This document shows, one piece after another, positions 26,675 through 35,124 of a stretch of 64,000 nucleotides of DNA. The notes under the pieces are model-generated. The model was not told the DNA's origin, made no database searches, and was given only the letters and a program-made list of their open reading frames with translations. This DNA comes from Salinimicrobium sp963709775. Its GTDB lineage: Bacteria > Bacteroidota > Bacteroidia > Flavobacteriales > Flavobacteriaceae. The stretch lies in NCBI GenBank assembly GCA_963709775.1, contig CAVPXS010000007.1, forward strand, positions 186,001-250,000, read 5' to 3'. Both the position numbers and the translations under genes were made by a program. Position 1 is the stretch's first letter. Each line of letters opens with the position of its first letter.

Positions 26675-29600
26675 TTAATGTTTTTTAATTAACAACCTTG
26701 TGGTCACTTCATCAAAAGAAACTTCCAGTCCGTTGTTCACTTCTTCTGCTAAGTCGAGATTTGCAGTGAGAGTTTCGGTTTTTATATACTCAATATTTTG
26801 TTGAACGGCCTCCTCGACAGTGCCGTCCTTTTGTAGGGTCACATCTATTTTATCGGTTACTTCAAATCCGGAATCTTTTCTAAGGTTCTGAATTCTGTTA
26901 ACCAATTCTCTTGCAATACCTTCTTTCTTAAGTTCATCAGAAATAGTAATATCAAGAGCTACGGTGATATTTCCTGAATTGGCCACCAGCCAACCTTCAA
27001 TATCCTGGGAGGTAATTTCTACATCCCCACTCTCTAATGTAAGGAAATTCCCATTAATCTCAACCTGAATTTCACCGTCACGCTCAATTTTCTGAATGTC
27101 TTCTGCGGAAAAATTATTGATCTTTCCCGCTATAAGCTTCATATCCTTGCCAAATCGAGGTCCCAAAACCTTAAAGTTCGGCTTGATTTGTTTTACAAGA
27201 ATTCCTGAAGCATCATCAATAAGCTCAAGTTCCTTTACATTCACCTCAGATTTTATAAGATCGGCTACTGCGGCGATCTCTTTTCTCTGTTGTTCATCCA
27301 GGACAGGGATCATCACTCTCTGTAAAGGCTGTCTCACCTTGATCATCTCCTTTTTTCTAAGGGAAAGAACCAGGGAAGATACTGTTTGCGCCTTCTGCAT
27401 TTGTCGCTCCAGTTCCTTGTCTACAAAACGTTGATCTGCCTTTGGAAAGTATGCCAGGTGTACCGATTCAAAATCTTCTTTTTGAGTGGCCTTTTCAAGA
27501 TCGCTGTACAACCTGTCCATAAAGAACGGTGCAACGGGCGCCCCAAGTTTAGCAACGGTTTCAAGACATGTATAAAGGGTTTGATATGCAGAGATCTTAT
27601 CTGTGCCGTATTCGCCTTTCCAGAACCTTCTGCGGCAAAGCCTCACATACCAGTTGCTCAGGTTTTCCTGTACGAATTCAGAAATTGCCCGGGTAGCTTT
27701 GGTAGGTTCATAATCTGCATAGAATGCATCTACCTTTTCGATCAAAGTATGTAATTCTGAAAGTATCCAACGATCTATTTCAGGTCTTTCCTCAAGCGGC
27801 ACATCGGCTTCAGAATAAGTGAAGTTGTCAAGGTTGGCATAGAGAGAAAAGAAAGAATAGGTATTATAAAGGGTGCCGAAAAATTTGCGGCGGACTTCTG
27901 AAATTCCTTCTATGTCAAATTTGAGATTGTCCCATGGATTTGCATTGGAGATCATATACCAACGTGTGGCATCGGGTCCAAAGGCAGCCAGGGTTTCAAA
28001 AGGATCTACCGCATTTCCAAGACGCTTGGACATTTTTTGTCCATTCTTGTCAAGCACGAGCCCGTTAGAAACAACATTTTTATACGCAACATCATCAAAA
28101 GTCATTGTCGCAATGGCGTGCAGGGTATAGAACCATCCTCTCGTCTGGTCAACGCCCTCGGCTATGAAATCGGCTTTTCGCCAGGTTTTTTCTACTTTTT
28201 CGGCATTTTCAAAAGGATAATGCCATTGAGAATAAGGCATGGAACCGGAATCAAACCAAACATCAATAAGATCGGCTTCACGTTTCATTGGCTTTCCTGA
28301 AGCCGAAACCAACACGATCTCATCAACCACATTTTTATGCAGGTCTACCTTGTCATAGTTTTCATCACTGAAGTTTCCGGGTTCAAAATCGGCAAAAAGA
28401 TCGGCCTTCAGGAAGCCTGCTTCCACAGACTTTTTCATTTCTTCCTTCAGCTCTTCTATAGAACCAATGATCTTTTCTTCCTTCCCATCCTCGGTCCTCC
28501 AGATTGGCAGCGGGATACCCCAATATCTGGACCTTGAAAGGTTCCAGTCATTAGCGTTGGCAAGCCAGTTGCCAAAACGACCTTCCCCGGTAGATTTTGG
28601 TTTCCAGTTGATTTGCTGGTTCAGTTCAAACATTCGGTCCTTAAAGTCTGTTACTTTGATAAACCAGGAATCTAAAGGATAATATAATATTGGTTTGTCT
28701 GTTCTCCAGCAGTTTGGATAGCTGTGAACATATTTCTCAACTTTGAATGCTCTGTTCTCTTCCTTCAGTTTTATCGCCAGCTCAACATCTACAGATTTTT
28801 CGGGGGCTTCCCCGTCATCGTAATATTCGTTCTTGACGTATTTGCCTCCATACTCACCCATCTCCGGCCTGAATTTCCCCTGCAAATCTACAAGCGGAAC
28901 AAGGTTTCCATTCTCATCTTTTACCAGCAGCGGTGGCACTTCGGGTTTAGCCTGTTTTGCGACCATCGCATCATCTGCACCAAAAGTTGGAGAGGTGTGT
29001 ACAATCCCGGTACCATCTTCTGTGGTAACGAAATCTCCAAGGATCACTCTAAAAGCATTTTCAGGATGTTCATATGGCTGCGCATAAGGCAGGAGCTGCT
29101 CATATTTTACATTCTCGAGTTCTTTTCCGCGGAAAGACTCACCTATCAAAAATGGTATTTTTTTGTCTTCTTTTTTATAAGCTCTTAAAGCCTCTTCAGA
29201 ATCCACTTTTTGGAACTTCTTGTCGAACTGCTTTTCGGCAAGGTCTTTTGCCACCACCACAGTGATAGGCTCAAAAGTGTATTGATTATAAGTCTTTACA
29301 GTGACATATTCGATCTTTGGTCCTACAGTAAGTGCAGTATTTGAAGGAAGCGTCCAGGGAGTCGTTGTCCAGGCAATGAAGAATATTTCTCCTTCAATTT
29401 CAGAAAGCATTGCCGGAAGCGTCTCCTTTTTCGCTTTGAACATGGCCGTGACCGTAGTATCGGTCACATCCTGGTAAGTTCCCGGTTGATTTAGCTCGTG
29501 TGAACTAAGACCGGTTCCTGCTTTTGGCGAATATGGCTGTATCGTATAGCCTTTGTAAATAAGGCCTTTTTTGTAGATCTGGGAAAGCAGCCACCAAACT

Positions 29601-30082
29601 GTTTCCATGTATTTTGACTTGTAAGTGATATATGGATCATCCATATCCACCCAGTATCCCATTTTTTCAGTAAGATCGTTCCAAACATCGGTATAACGCA
29701 TCACCGCATTCTTACATGCCTCGTTATACTCCTCTACACTTATCTTTTTTCCAATATCTTCCTTGGTGATGCCGAGTTCCTTCTCCACTCCCAGTTCAAT
29801 AGGAAGCCCGTGAGTATCCCAGCCCGCTTTACGCTTTACCTGGAAACCCTTCTGGGTTTGATAGCGGCAAAAAATATCCTTGATGGCACGTGCCATTACG
29901 TGGTGAATTCCGGGAAGTCCGTTTGCAGATGGTGGACCTTCAAAAAAGACAAAAGGCTCCTTTCCATCCCTGGAGGTAACACTCTTCTCAAAAACATCAT
30001 TTTCCTTCCAAAAATGCAGAATTTCTTCAGCCACTTTTGGGAGGTCAAGTCCTTTATATTCAGGGAACTTTGCGCTCATCAT
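26675..30082 (-). CDS. ileS: Isoleucyl-tRNA synthetase with GxHH signature motif (IleRS2-like)
   Basis: This 1135-residue class I synthetase charges tRNA-Ile. Its N-terminal region reads FFEGPPSANGLPGIHHVMARAIKDIF; the catalytic HxGH is replaced by GIHH (residues 58-61, bases 29900-29911). The KMSKR loop is intact (NGQKMSKRLGNAVDPF). The editing domain (WTTTPWTLPSNTALTVGP, DGTGIVHTSPTFGADD) and an anticodon domain are present, with a type-2 (eukaryote-like) C-terminus lacking a zinc finger. HxGH to GxHH swaps are described in mupirocin hyper-resistant IleRS2. ATG occurs twice at the start (30082 and 30079). The dksA-like gene follows 5 bp later. Family is certain; resistance is inferred from the motif. 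Confidence 0.97.
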   Translation of the reverse strand: MMSAKFPEYKGLDLPKVAEEILHFWKENDVFEKSVTSRDGKEPFVFFEGPPSANGLPGIHHVMARAIKDIFCRYQTQKGFQVKRKAGWDTHGLPIELGVEKELGITKEDIGKKISVEEYNEACKNAVMRYTDVWNDLTEKMGYWVDMDDPYITYKSKYMETVWWLLSQIYKKGLIYKGYTIQPYSPKAGTGLSSHELNQPGTYQDVTDTTVTAMFKAKKETLPAMLSEIEGEIFFIAWTTTPWTLPSNTALTVGPKIEYVTVKTYNQYTFEPITVVVAKDLAEKQFDKKFQKVDSEEALRAYKKEDKKIPFLIGESFRGKELENVKYEQLLPYAQPYEHPENAFRVILGDFVTTEDGTGIVHTSPTFGADDAMVAKQAKPEVPPLLVKDENGNLVPLVDLQGKFRPEMGEYGGKYVKNEYYDDGEAPEKSVDVELAIKLKEENRAFKVEKYVHSYPNCWRTDKPILYYPLDSWFIKVTDFKDRMFELNQQINWKPKSTGEGRFGNWLANANDWNLSRSRYWGIPLPIWRTEDGKEEKIIGSIEELKEEMKKSVEAGFLKADLFADFEPGNFSDENYDKVDLHKNVVDEIVLVSASGKPMKREADLIDVWFDSGSMPYSQWHYPFENAEKVEKTWRKADFIAEGVDQTRGWFYTLHAIATMTFDDVAYKNVVSNGLVLDKNGQKMSKRLGNAVDPFETLAAFGPDATRWYMISNANPWDNLKFDIEGISEVRRKFFGTLYNTYSFFSLYANLDNFTYSEADVPLEERPEIDRWILSELHTLIEKVDAFYADYEPTKATRAISEFVQENLSNWYVRLCRRRFWKGEYGTDKISAYQTLYTCLETVAKLGAPVAPFFMDRLYSDLEKATQKEDFESVHLAYFPKADQRFVDKELERQMQKAQTVSSLVLSLRKKEMIKVRQPLQRVMIPVLDEQQRKEIAAVADLIKSEVNVKELELIDDASGILVKQIKPNFKVLGPRFGKDMKLIAGKINNFSAEDIQKIERDGEIQVEINGNFLTLESGDVEITSQDIEGWLVANSGNITVALDITISDELKKEGIARELVNRIQNLRKDSGFEVTDKIDVTLQKDGTVEEAVQQNIEYIKTETLTANLDLAEEVNNGLEVSFDEVTTRLLIKKH

Positions 30083-30207
30083 CTTGTTCTTTCAAAATAG
30101 TTGCGCGAAAATAACGATTTTAAACAAATCCTAAGGTTTAAAAAGCGAAAACCTGAATACCAGCTGATAGTTATCAACCATAACAGCTCAAATTCCTGAA
30201 GTTTTAA

Positions 30208-32610
30208 CTAAAAAGAGTACTGCAACGCCAAAATTAGATTACGTCCTGCTGCAGCAACACCCGAGGAGTAGGTGCGGTACCTTTGATCTGTGATATTTTC
30301 AAGACTGGCCGTCACAACCCACATTTTACCAAGTTGATATTGCGAGCTGAAGTTTAGCGTATACCACTCTGGAGCATATGGATCTCCGTTCTCATCCAGA
30401 GCGTAGAGATACGCCTTGTCTCTTTCTGAAGGCGCAAGTTCTTCGGCACTTATTTCCCCGTTGTATTCAGTGAAAAGATCGAATCTAAGCTTATTATTTT
30501 CCCAGACCAGGTGGACATTTCCAAAAAATGGTGCAGCATGACGCAAAGGTGCCGTGGTGCCATCATCCTGCTCTTCTTCCCCTTCAGTAACGCTTATTTG
30601 TGAGGTCAATTTCAGTTTTTCTGAAAACCTGATTTTTGCCCCGGCTTCAAAGCCATACACACGAGCCCGTGCTGAATTTTGGATAGCCTGCACCCGGCTC
30701 GGTTCTCCATGGTAAATAACGGTTGTCTCCCCATTGAGATCAAAATCCCTGCGCACTAAAGCATCTTCGAGAAGCGTGTAATAACCCGCAAGATCCACCT
30801 GCACTACCCGATCGAAATTAAGCCGAAGCCCAAGTTCTGCATTATATGCTTTTTCGGGTTCAAGATTAGGATTGGGAACCACCACCAGGCCGGGCGCCGA
30901 ATCAAATATTTTACCTACGTCATCTATGTTTGGGGCTCTAAAGGCAGTAGAAAAATTCAGTTGCCATCCTAAAATGTCATTTGGCTGCCAGTTTAATCCG
31001 GCACTTCCGGTTAGGGCACCTGTTCGCAGATTAGCATCCGAAAAAGGGAAATCATAAGTATCTTCATCAAACGTGGCATCCAGCAAAATATAATTATACC
31101 TGGCGCCGGTTTGCAGCGTAAGTTCGGGGTTCAATTCCCACTGAAAATTGCTGTACGCAGCCAAAGATTCCCATGAAGAATCATCGGGATATCTGGAAGC
31201 GCCGGGATTAGTCTCTCCCGTTACAATATTTTGTTCACTTCCGGTTGAATTAACCCGGTTAAAAACATATTCTCCTCCATAAAAAAGGCTGCTTTTCCTG
31301 AATTTTTTCTCAAAATCCAGGTTCAAAGAATAGGCATTTACCTTTTCCTTGGTATGAAAAAGCACCTCCTCACCGTATCCTCTGTCATTCCGGCTTTCTT
31401 CAAAATACTGGTAAGCGGCGGTAAACTTTGCCTCATCATAAAATCTTCCATTCCCCACTTTGTCCAGCTGCAAATTCGTTTGCAGCCATTCCTGCGGGCC
31501 GTAATACCATTCGGCAGCACGTAAAACCCCGTCTCGTTTGCGGTAGAGCCGGTCATAACGCGGAAAATTGGAAGTTGTTGAATAAATAATTCCGAGGGAA
31601 AAGTCGTATTCCTCTGTGGGTTTAAATCTTATCTTTTGAAGCAGGTTGAGCTGCTCATATCCCGTAGGTTTTTGAACTTTCGGATCTTCATTCTCCACCA
31701 TATAGTCCCGGCCATCTCTTCGCACGGAATAATCCGGCCGCAAATATTCTTCGGGACCATGGCTACCCATGCGCATATGCCCAAAATCTGAATAGGAAGC
31801 ACTGGTTAAAAAAGCCCATTCCCTGCTCCCATAGGAAACATCAAAATGGCCGGTTTTTTCTTCATTGGCGGTAGCGTAACGGGTGTAAGCCCTTCCGGAA
31901 AAATTGCCGCCCTTTGCTACCGAAAAGGCCGGAGTAAGAGTGAAAAAGTTGATAACACCCCCAATTGCGTCACTCCCAAAAATAATAGAACCGGGGCCTA
32001 AAACCACTTCTGTCCGCTCTACCGAAAGTGGATCAATGGAAATTACATTCTGCACATTTCCTCCCCTAAAGATGGCGGTATTCATACGAACCCCGTCTAC
32101 AGTGATCAACAACCTGTTGGTGGCAAAACCTCTAATCATGGGGCTCCCACCACCCAGCTGACTTTTCTGAATATAGACCTGCCCCGTACTTTCCAGCAAA
32201 TCGGCCGAAGTCTGGGGAGCCGAGGACAAAATTTCCTTCTGATTGATGGTAACCACCTTTTGAGGAACAAGATTTCTATCCTGTTCAAATTTCGAAACTG
32301 AAAGTACTACTTCACTAAGCTCATTTTTCGTTGGCTCCAGATAGATCTTATTACCGCGGTGGAGGATCTGCCTTTTGGTGGCATGAAATTCTGCATGGGA
32401 GATATGCCTGAAGAAAATTATTTCGCCGGAAGAAAAAACCGAAAGATTAGCTTCTCCATCAAAACCTGTGAGCAGGCTCTTGGATTTGTCTTTATTAAAA
32501 ACAGCAACATTAAAAATAGGTTGCCCGCTTTCCCTGTCAAGAACGACAATCTCCTGGGCCGAAGAAATAGCAAAGAACAGGAACAGGAGAAGACTTGAAA
32601 ACAGCCGCAT
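30208..32610 (-). CDS. TonB-dependent receptor (possibly iron/heme or cobalamin type)
   Basis: This 800-residue outer-membrane receptor has a signal peptide (MRLFSSLLLFLFFAISSA) and a short N-terminal extension of carboxypeptidase-regulatory-like type (GQPIFNVAVFNKD...GFDGEANLSV). The plug is clear: SADLLESTGQVYIQKSQLGGGSPMIRGFATNRLLITVDGVRMN and FGSDAIGGVINFFTL. The barrel ends with an aromatic-rich strand (GRNLILALQYSF). The plug motifs resemble BtuB and hemoglobin/transferrin receptors, so heme or siderophore uptake is plausible, but no ligand residues can be named. It overlaps recO by 1 bp and shares its transcript. Confidence 0.92.
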   Translation of the reverse strand: MRLFSSLLLFLFFAISSAQEIVVLDRESGQPIFNVAVFNKDKSKSLLTGFDGEANLSVFSSGEIIFFRHISHAEFHATKRQILHRGNKIYLEPTKNELSEVVLSVSKFEQDRNLVPQKVVTINQKEILSSAPQTSADLLESTGQVYIQKSQLGGGSPMIRGFATNRLLITVDGVRMNTAIFRGGNVQNVISIDPLSVERTEVVLGPGSIIFGSDAIGGVINFFTLTPAFSVAKGGNFSGRAYTRYATANEEKTGHFDVSYGSREWAFLTSASYSDFGHMRMGSHGPEEYLRPDYSVRRDGRDYMVENEDPKVQKPTGYEQLNLLQKIRFKPTEEYDFSLGIIYSTTSNFPRYDRLYRKRDGVLRAAEWYYGPQEWLQTNLQLDKVGNGRFYDEAKFTAAYQYFEESRNDRGYGEEVLFHTKEKVNAYSLNLDFEKKFRKSSLFYGGEYVFNRVNSTGSEQNIVTGETNPGASRYPDDSSWESLAAYSNFQWELNPELTLQTGARYNYILLDATFDEDTYDFPFSDANLRTGALTGSAGLNWQPNDILGWQLNFSTAFRAPNIDDVGKIFDSAPGLVVVPNPNLEPEKAYNAELGLRLNFDRVVQVDLAGYYTLLEDALVRRDFDLNGETTVIYHGEPSRVQAIQNSARARVYGFEAGAKIRFSEKLKLTSQISVTEGEEEQDDGTTAPLRHAAPFFGNVHLVWENNKLRFDLFTEYNGEISAEELAPSERDKAYLYALDENGDPYAPEWYTLNFSSQYQLGKMWVVTASLENITDQRYRTYSSGVAAAGRNLILALQYSF

Positions 32611-33329
32611 TAATTGTAAATTTCGTTCAGGACCGCAAGAGATTTAGGCTTATGAAAACCCTGAAGATGAATTTCATAATATTTCAGGATCATAAGCAAA
32701 AATCCGGAGCGTGTCGTCTGGTTTAATTTGATAGCAGCAAGTTCATCAAAGTCTGTGCCCAATAGCCGCTGTAAAAGCACAACATTCTCATCATTTATGC
32801 AGTCGGGGTTGGTCTCCACATCCTGAAAAGTCCCGTCTACAAGGTTAAAAACAGGTGCATCTTCCTGAGAATCATCGGGATAAAATCCAAGGTAACGGGT
32901 AAGCTTCAGCAGGAAAAGCAAGTGAAAATTCACGGTTTTTTCATGAGTATCAAACCATTCCAGGCTTGCCTCCACATAGTCGTAAAGGGCAGGATTTGCC
33001 TCCTCTTCTTTTACAGCATTCCGCAGCACTTCAGAAAGGAACATCACTACAGTAGATTTCACAACATTGGTGTGCAGGCTTTGGTATACAATTCCCAGTT
33101 TTGCCTCTTTCATGTACTCCAGGGCACCTTTGTCTTTATGACTGGCCACTATCTCCAGCTGCGTCAACGGCTGGAAAAGCGAGGCTTTAATTTTACCTTT
33201 TTTAGACTTTAAAACACCCCGAAGAAGATAAGTTTTTAATCCGCTTTTTTGGGTGAAGCATTTGACAATAAGGTCGGCTTCCCCGTATTTTAAAGCACTA
33301 AAGACTATACCCTTTGTAGTGATCAACAT
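32610..33329 (-). CDS. recO: DNA repair protein RecO
   Basis: RecO loads RecA at gaps together with RecF and RecR. This 239-residue protein starts MLITTKGIVFSALKYGEADLIVKCFTQKSGLKTYLLRGV, the family OB-fold signature. A helical C-terminal domain follows, with FHLLFLLKLTRYLGFYPDD. The Cys4 zinc motif found in many RecO proteins is absent, as usual in Bacteroidota. Length is standard. The TonB receptor gene overlaps its stop by 1 bp. An imperfect palindrome lies 33-61 bp upstream of the start. Confidence 0.95.
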   Translation of the reverse strand: MLITTKGIVFSALKYGEADLIVKCFTQKSGLKTYLLRGVLKSKKGKIKASLFQPLTQLEIVASHKDKGALEYMKEAKLGIVYQSLHTNVVKSTVVMFLSEVLRNAVKEEEANPALYDYVEASLEWFDTHEKTVNFHLLFLLKLTRYLGFYPDDSQEDAPVFNLVDGTFQDVETNPDCINDENVVLLQRLLGTDFDELAAIKLNQTTRSGFLLMILKYYEIHLQGFHKPKSLAVLNEIYN

Positions 33330-33361
33330 CTAATAGAATTGTTTTTTATGCTGAATAAATA

Positions 33362-33390
33362 CTCTCCAAAAATGACATTTTTGAGAGGTA
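33362..33390. repeat. REP-like palindrome, copy near recO
   Basis: Arms CAAAAATG and CATTTTTG around one base, with flanking CTCT / AGAG that also pair across one bulge. Related sequences occur at 14585, 37519, 48379, 49328 and 60952. Confidence 0.6.
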
Positions 33391-33443
33391 AGATTTCTGA
33401 TGTATGATCTTCCAAAAAAGGCATTTTAAGTAAGTATTTTTCT

Positions 33444-33530
33444 GTCCCGTATAAAAACAGTGTGAGCTGGCGAGCATGATTGTCCGATCAGTTGAGACAG
33501 GTTTGAGCTGAGATTTTTATATCTTGTTAG
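33444..33530 (+). repeat. Degenerate attC-like hairpin repeat, copy 1
   Basis: Shares GTCCCGTATAAAAA, GATGATT-TCCG-like (ATGATTGTCCG), GAGACAGGTTT-AGC and TTTTTATA with copy 2 at 34434-34554, in the same order. A GTTAGGT sequence at its end resembles the integron core GTTRRRY. It lacks the flanking TTACAACG of copy 2. Confidence 0.5.
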
Positions 33531-34426
33531 GTGTTCGAGGCTTGGTAATTTTATCTGAGAAAATCTTCCGCTAATCTGTATTTAGTCAGTTATTGTCAAG
33601 CATTATCCATCATCTTACAGGATTAACATTGGAATCTTCCCTTATAATATTGTATTTCGACATTCAGAATAGATTGACTCAATGTTATTATGTTAATTCA
33701 AAGTTTTTCTTTTTCTGTGCTTCAGCTTTAGAATTGAAGCCATTTTATCCGTAAAATATAACATTCCGGTTAATATTCGCTAAGAATCGGTGATAATTTA
33801 TTTAAACAGTTCCTTCAACTTCAAGCTATGATTATCATAGTCAAATACTTTATTCTGCTTTTACTATTAAATGAACAGATAACTCTTGCGTGTTCTTTTA
33901 TTAGTTCAAATATTCTCGATCAAAATAATCATCTAATTATTTTTGTAAGCAAATCATATTCAGGCTTTAGCTCAGTAATTGATTTATATAATAATTACTC
34001 TTATATCTTCATACCAGTAAGATTTTTTCCGATTCCTTGTCTCAGGGTCTTCAATTTCATTAATCTTACAAATTGTAAATCTGTTTATACCCTTCAATTT
34101 ATATCTTACAGATTATTTGTCTTATTGATAAGAACTGCTAATATTGTATACTTTGAATGTTAAATGTAGCTCTTCATTGCAGAAGCTATGTCAAGATAAA
34201 TTAGACCTTACTTAACAATCTATATTCTTGAATTCTTTTCAATATTATCTTTATTCCTTATCTTCAGATATTAGAATTCATTCTCAGTCATTAAGTCAGT
34301 CATTAGTTTCACCTTAATCTAATGAAATCTTCGTACTTCATCAACTGATTAGAATAACATGTTCAATTCCTAATGTCAGCATTTTCTTAAGATGGTTTGA
34401 TTTTAATTTTAATATGTAATCGGTTT

Positions 34427-34442
34427 AAAATTTGTTACAACG
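34427..34442 (+). repeat. 16 bp direct repeat, left copy
   Basis: AAAATTTGTTACAACG differs by one base from AAAATTGGTTACAACG at 35037-35052. The two are 610 bp apart and bound the GNAT gene plus its hairpin repeat. Confidence 0.6.
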
Positions 34443-34554
34443 TCCCGTATAAAAATATGTGGCGATTGCCGGCGATGATTTTCCGCAGGAAAATCAGACG
34501 CAGCAAGTACGCAAAGAGTTTCGATTCGAGACAGGTTTAAGCATTGTTTTTATA
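34434..34554 (+). repeat. attC-like hairpin repeat, copy 2
   Basis: Starts with GTTACAACG then CCCGTATAAAAA, and ends GACAGGTTTAAGC...TTTTTATA, so TATAAAAA and TTTTTATA form outer arms around a 90 bp imperfect hairpin. It lies directly downstream of the GNAT gene, where a cassette recombination site would sit. Confidence 0.5.
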
Positions 34555-34561
34555 AAGTGTT

Positions 34562-35032
34562 TTAATCAGTTTTGGACCACTTAATTTTAATAGCGCTTAT
34601 TCGGTCAGTTTCTAGTTTAGTTTCTTCTAATATTTGAAAATCCTGTTTTTTATAAAAGTCAGTTGGGGATTTATAAAATTGTCCATTCGTTTTTATAAAA
34701 TTGTCTGAATTTATTACCCATCCGTTTAATTCTTCATTGGCTTCTTTAGCCATATTTAGTATTTGCGTTCCGAACTTTTTTCCTTGGATTTTAGAGTTTA
34801 GAATTGCCAGAAACCATCTTTCTTGATCTCTAATAAAGTCAGAATACCAACCCTCAATTTTACCATTATCATCAATTAGAAGTATGTGATTTTGATCTTC
34901 AAGCTTACTTAAATATTCATCAAGTTCCGCAATATCATTGTACTTGAGATTCCGTGGATACTCATTATTCCACAGTTCGAATATTTCTTGTTTTTGACCA
35001 GAAGTCAGTTTCTTTCTTTTAATAAATCTCAC
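34562..35032 (-). CDS. GNAT-family N-acetyltransferase in a cassette-like unit
   Basis: This 156-residue protein starts at GTG 35032 (MRFIKRKKLTSGQK). GNAT motif A is recognisable as NSKIQGKKFGTQILNMAKEAN (Q-x3-G-x-G/A type acetyl-CoA loop), and the C-terminal YKSPTDFYKKQDFQILEE fits motif B with the usual Phe-Tyr-x-K. The substrate is unknown. Base composition is much more AT-rich than neighbours. It is a single gene flanked by a 16 bp direct repeat, with an attC-like hairpin right after its stop, which suggests recent acquisition as a mobile cassette. Confidence 0.82.
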   Translation of the reverse strand: MRFIKRKKLTSGQKQEIFELWNNEYPRNLKYNDIAELDEYLSKLEDQNHILLIDDNGKIEGWYSDFIRDQERWFLAILNSKIQGKKFGTQILNMAKEANEELNGWVINSDNFIKTNGQFYKSPTDFYKKQDFQILEETKLETDRISAIKIKWSKTD

Positions 35033-35036
35033 TGTG

Positions 35037-35052
35037 AAAATTGGTTACAACG
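35037..35052 (+). repeat. 16 bp direct repeat, right copy
   Basis: AAAATTGGTTACAACG, 15/16 identical to 34427-34442, lies 4 bp upstream of the GNAT start codon. Confidence 0.6.
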
Positions 35053-35078
35053 AAGCAATAAATGTAAGCCAAAAATAG

Positions 35079-35102
35079 AAAAAGCCGCAAACGCGGCTTT
35101 TT
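35079..35102 (-). terminator. Intrinsic terminator after gdhA
   Basis: Perfect stem AAAAAGCCGC / GCGGCTTTTT with a 4 nt loop, 23 bp after the gdhA stop on the minus strand. Confidence 0.9.
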
Positions 35103-35124
35103 CAGAAAATATTTCAGCAGAAGT

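Larger units (their letters stand above)
33330..34433. other. AT-rich, gene-poor interval with one degenerate attC-like element
   Basis: About 1.1 kb with much lower G+C than its neighbours. It holds a palindrome (33362-33390) and a degenerate copy of the hairpin repeat (33444-33530). The only ORF above 100 codons (33828-34163) is compositionally driven, rich in Ile, Leu, Phe and Tyr, and lacks a recognisable domain. I see no RNA gene. It may be the decayed remains of an accessory insertion. Confidence 0.5.

Noticed and set aside
33828..34163. 111-residue ORF on the plus strand in the AT-rich gap
   Set aside because: Rich in Ile, Leu, Phe and Tyr with no domain, no promoter or RBS, and not supported by context. 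It is probably composition-driven.
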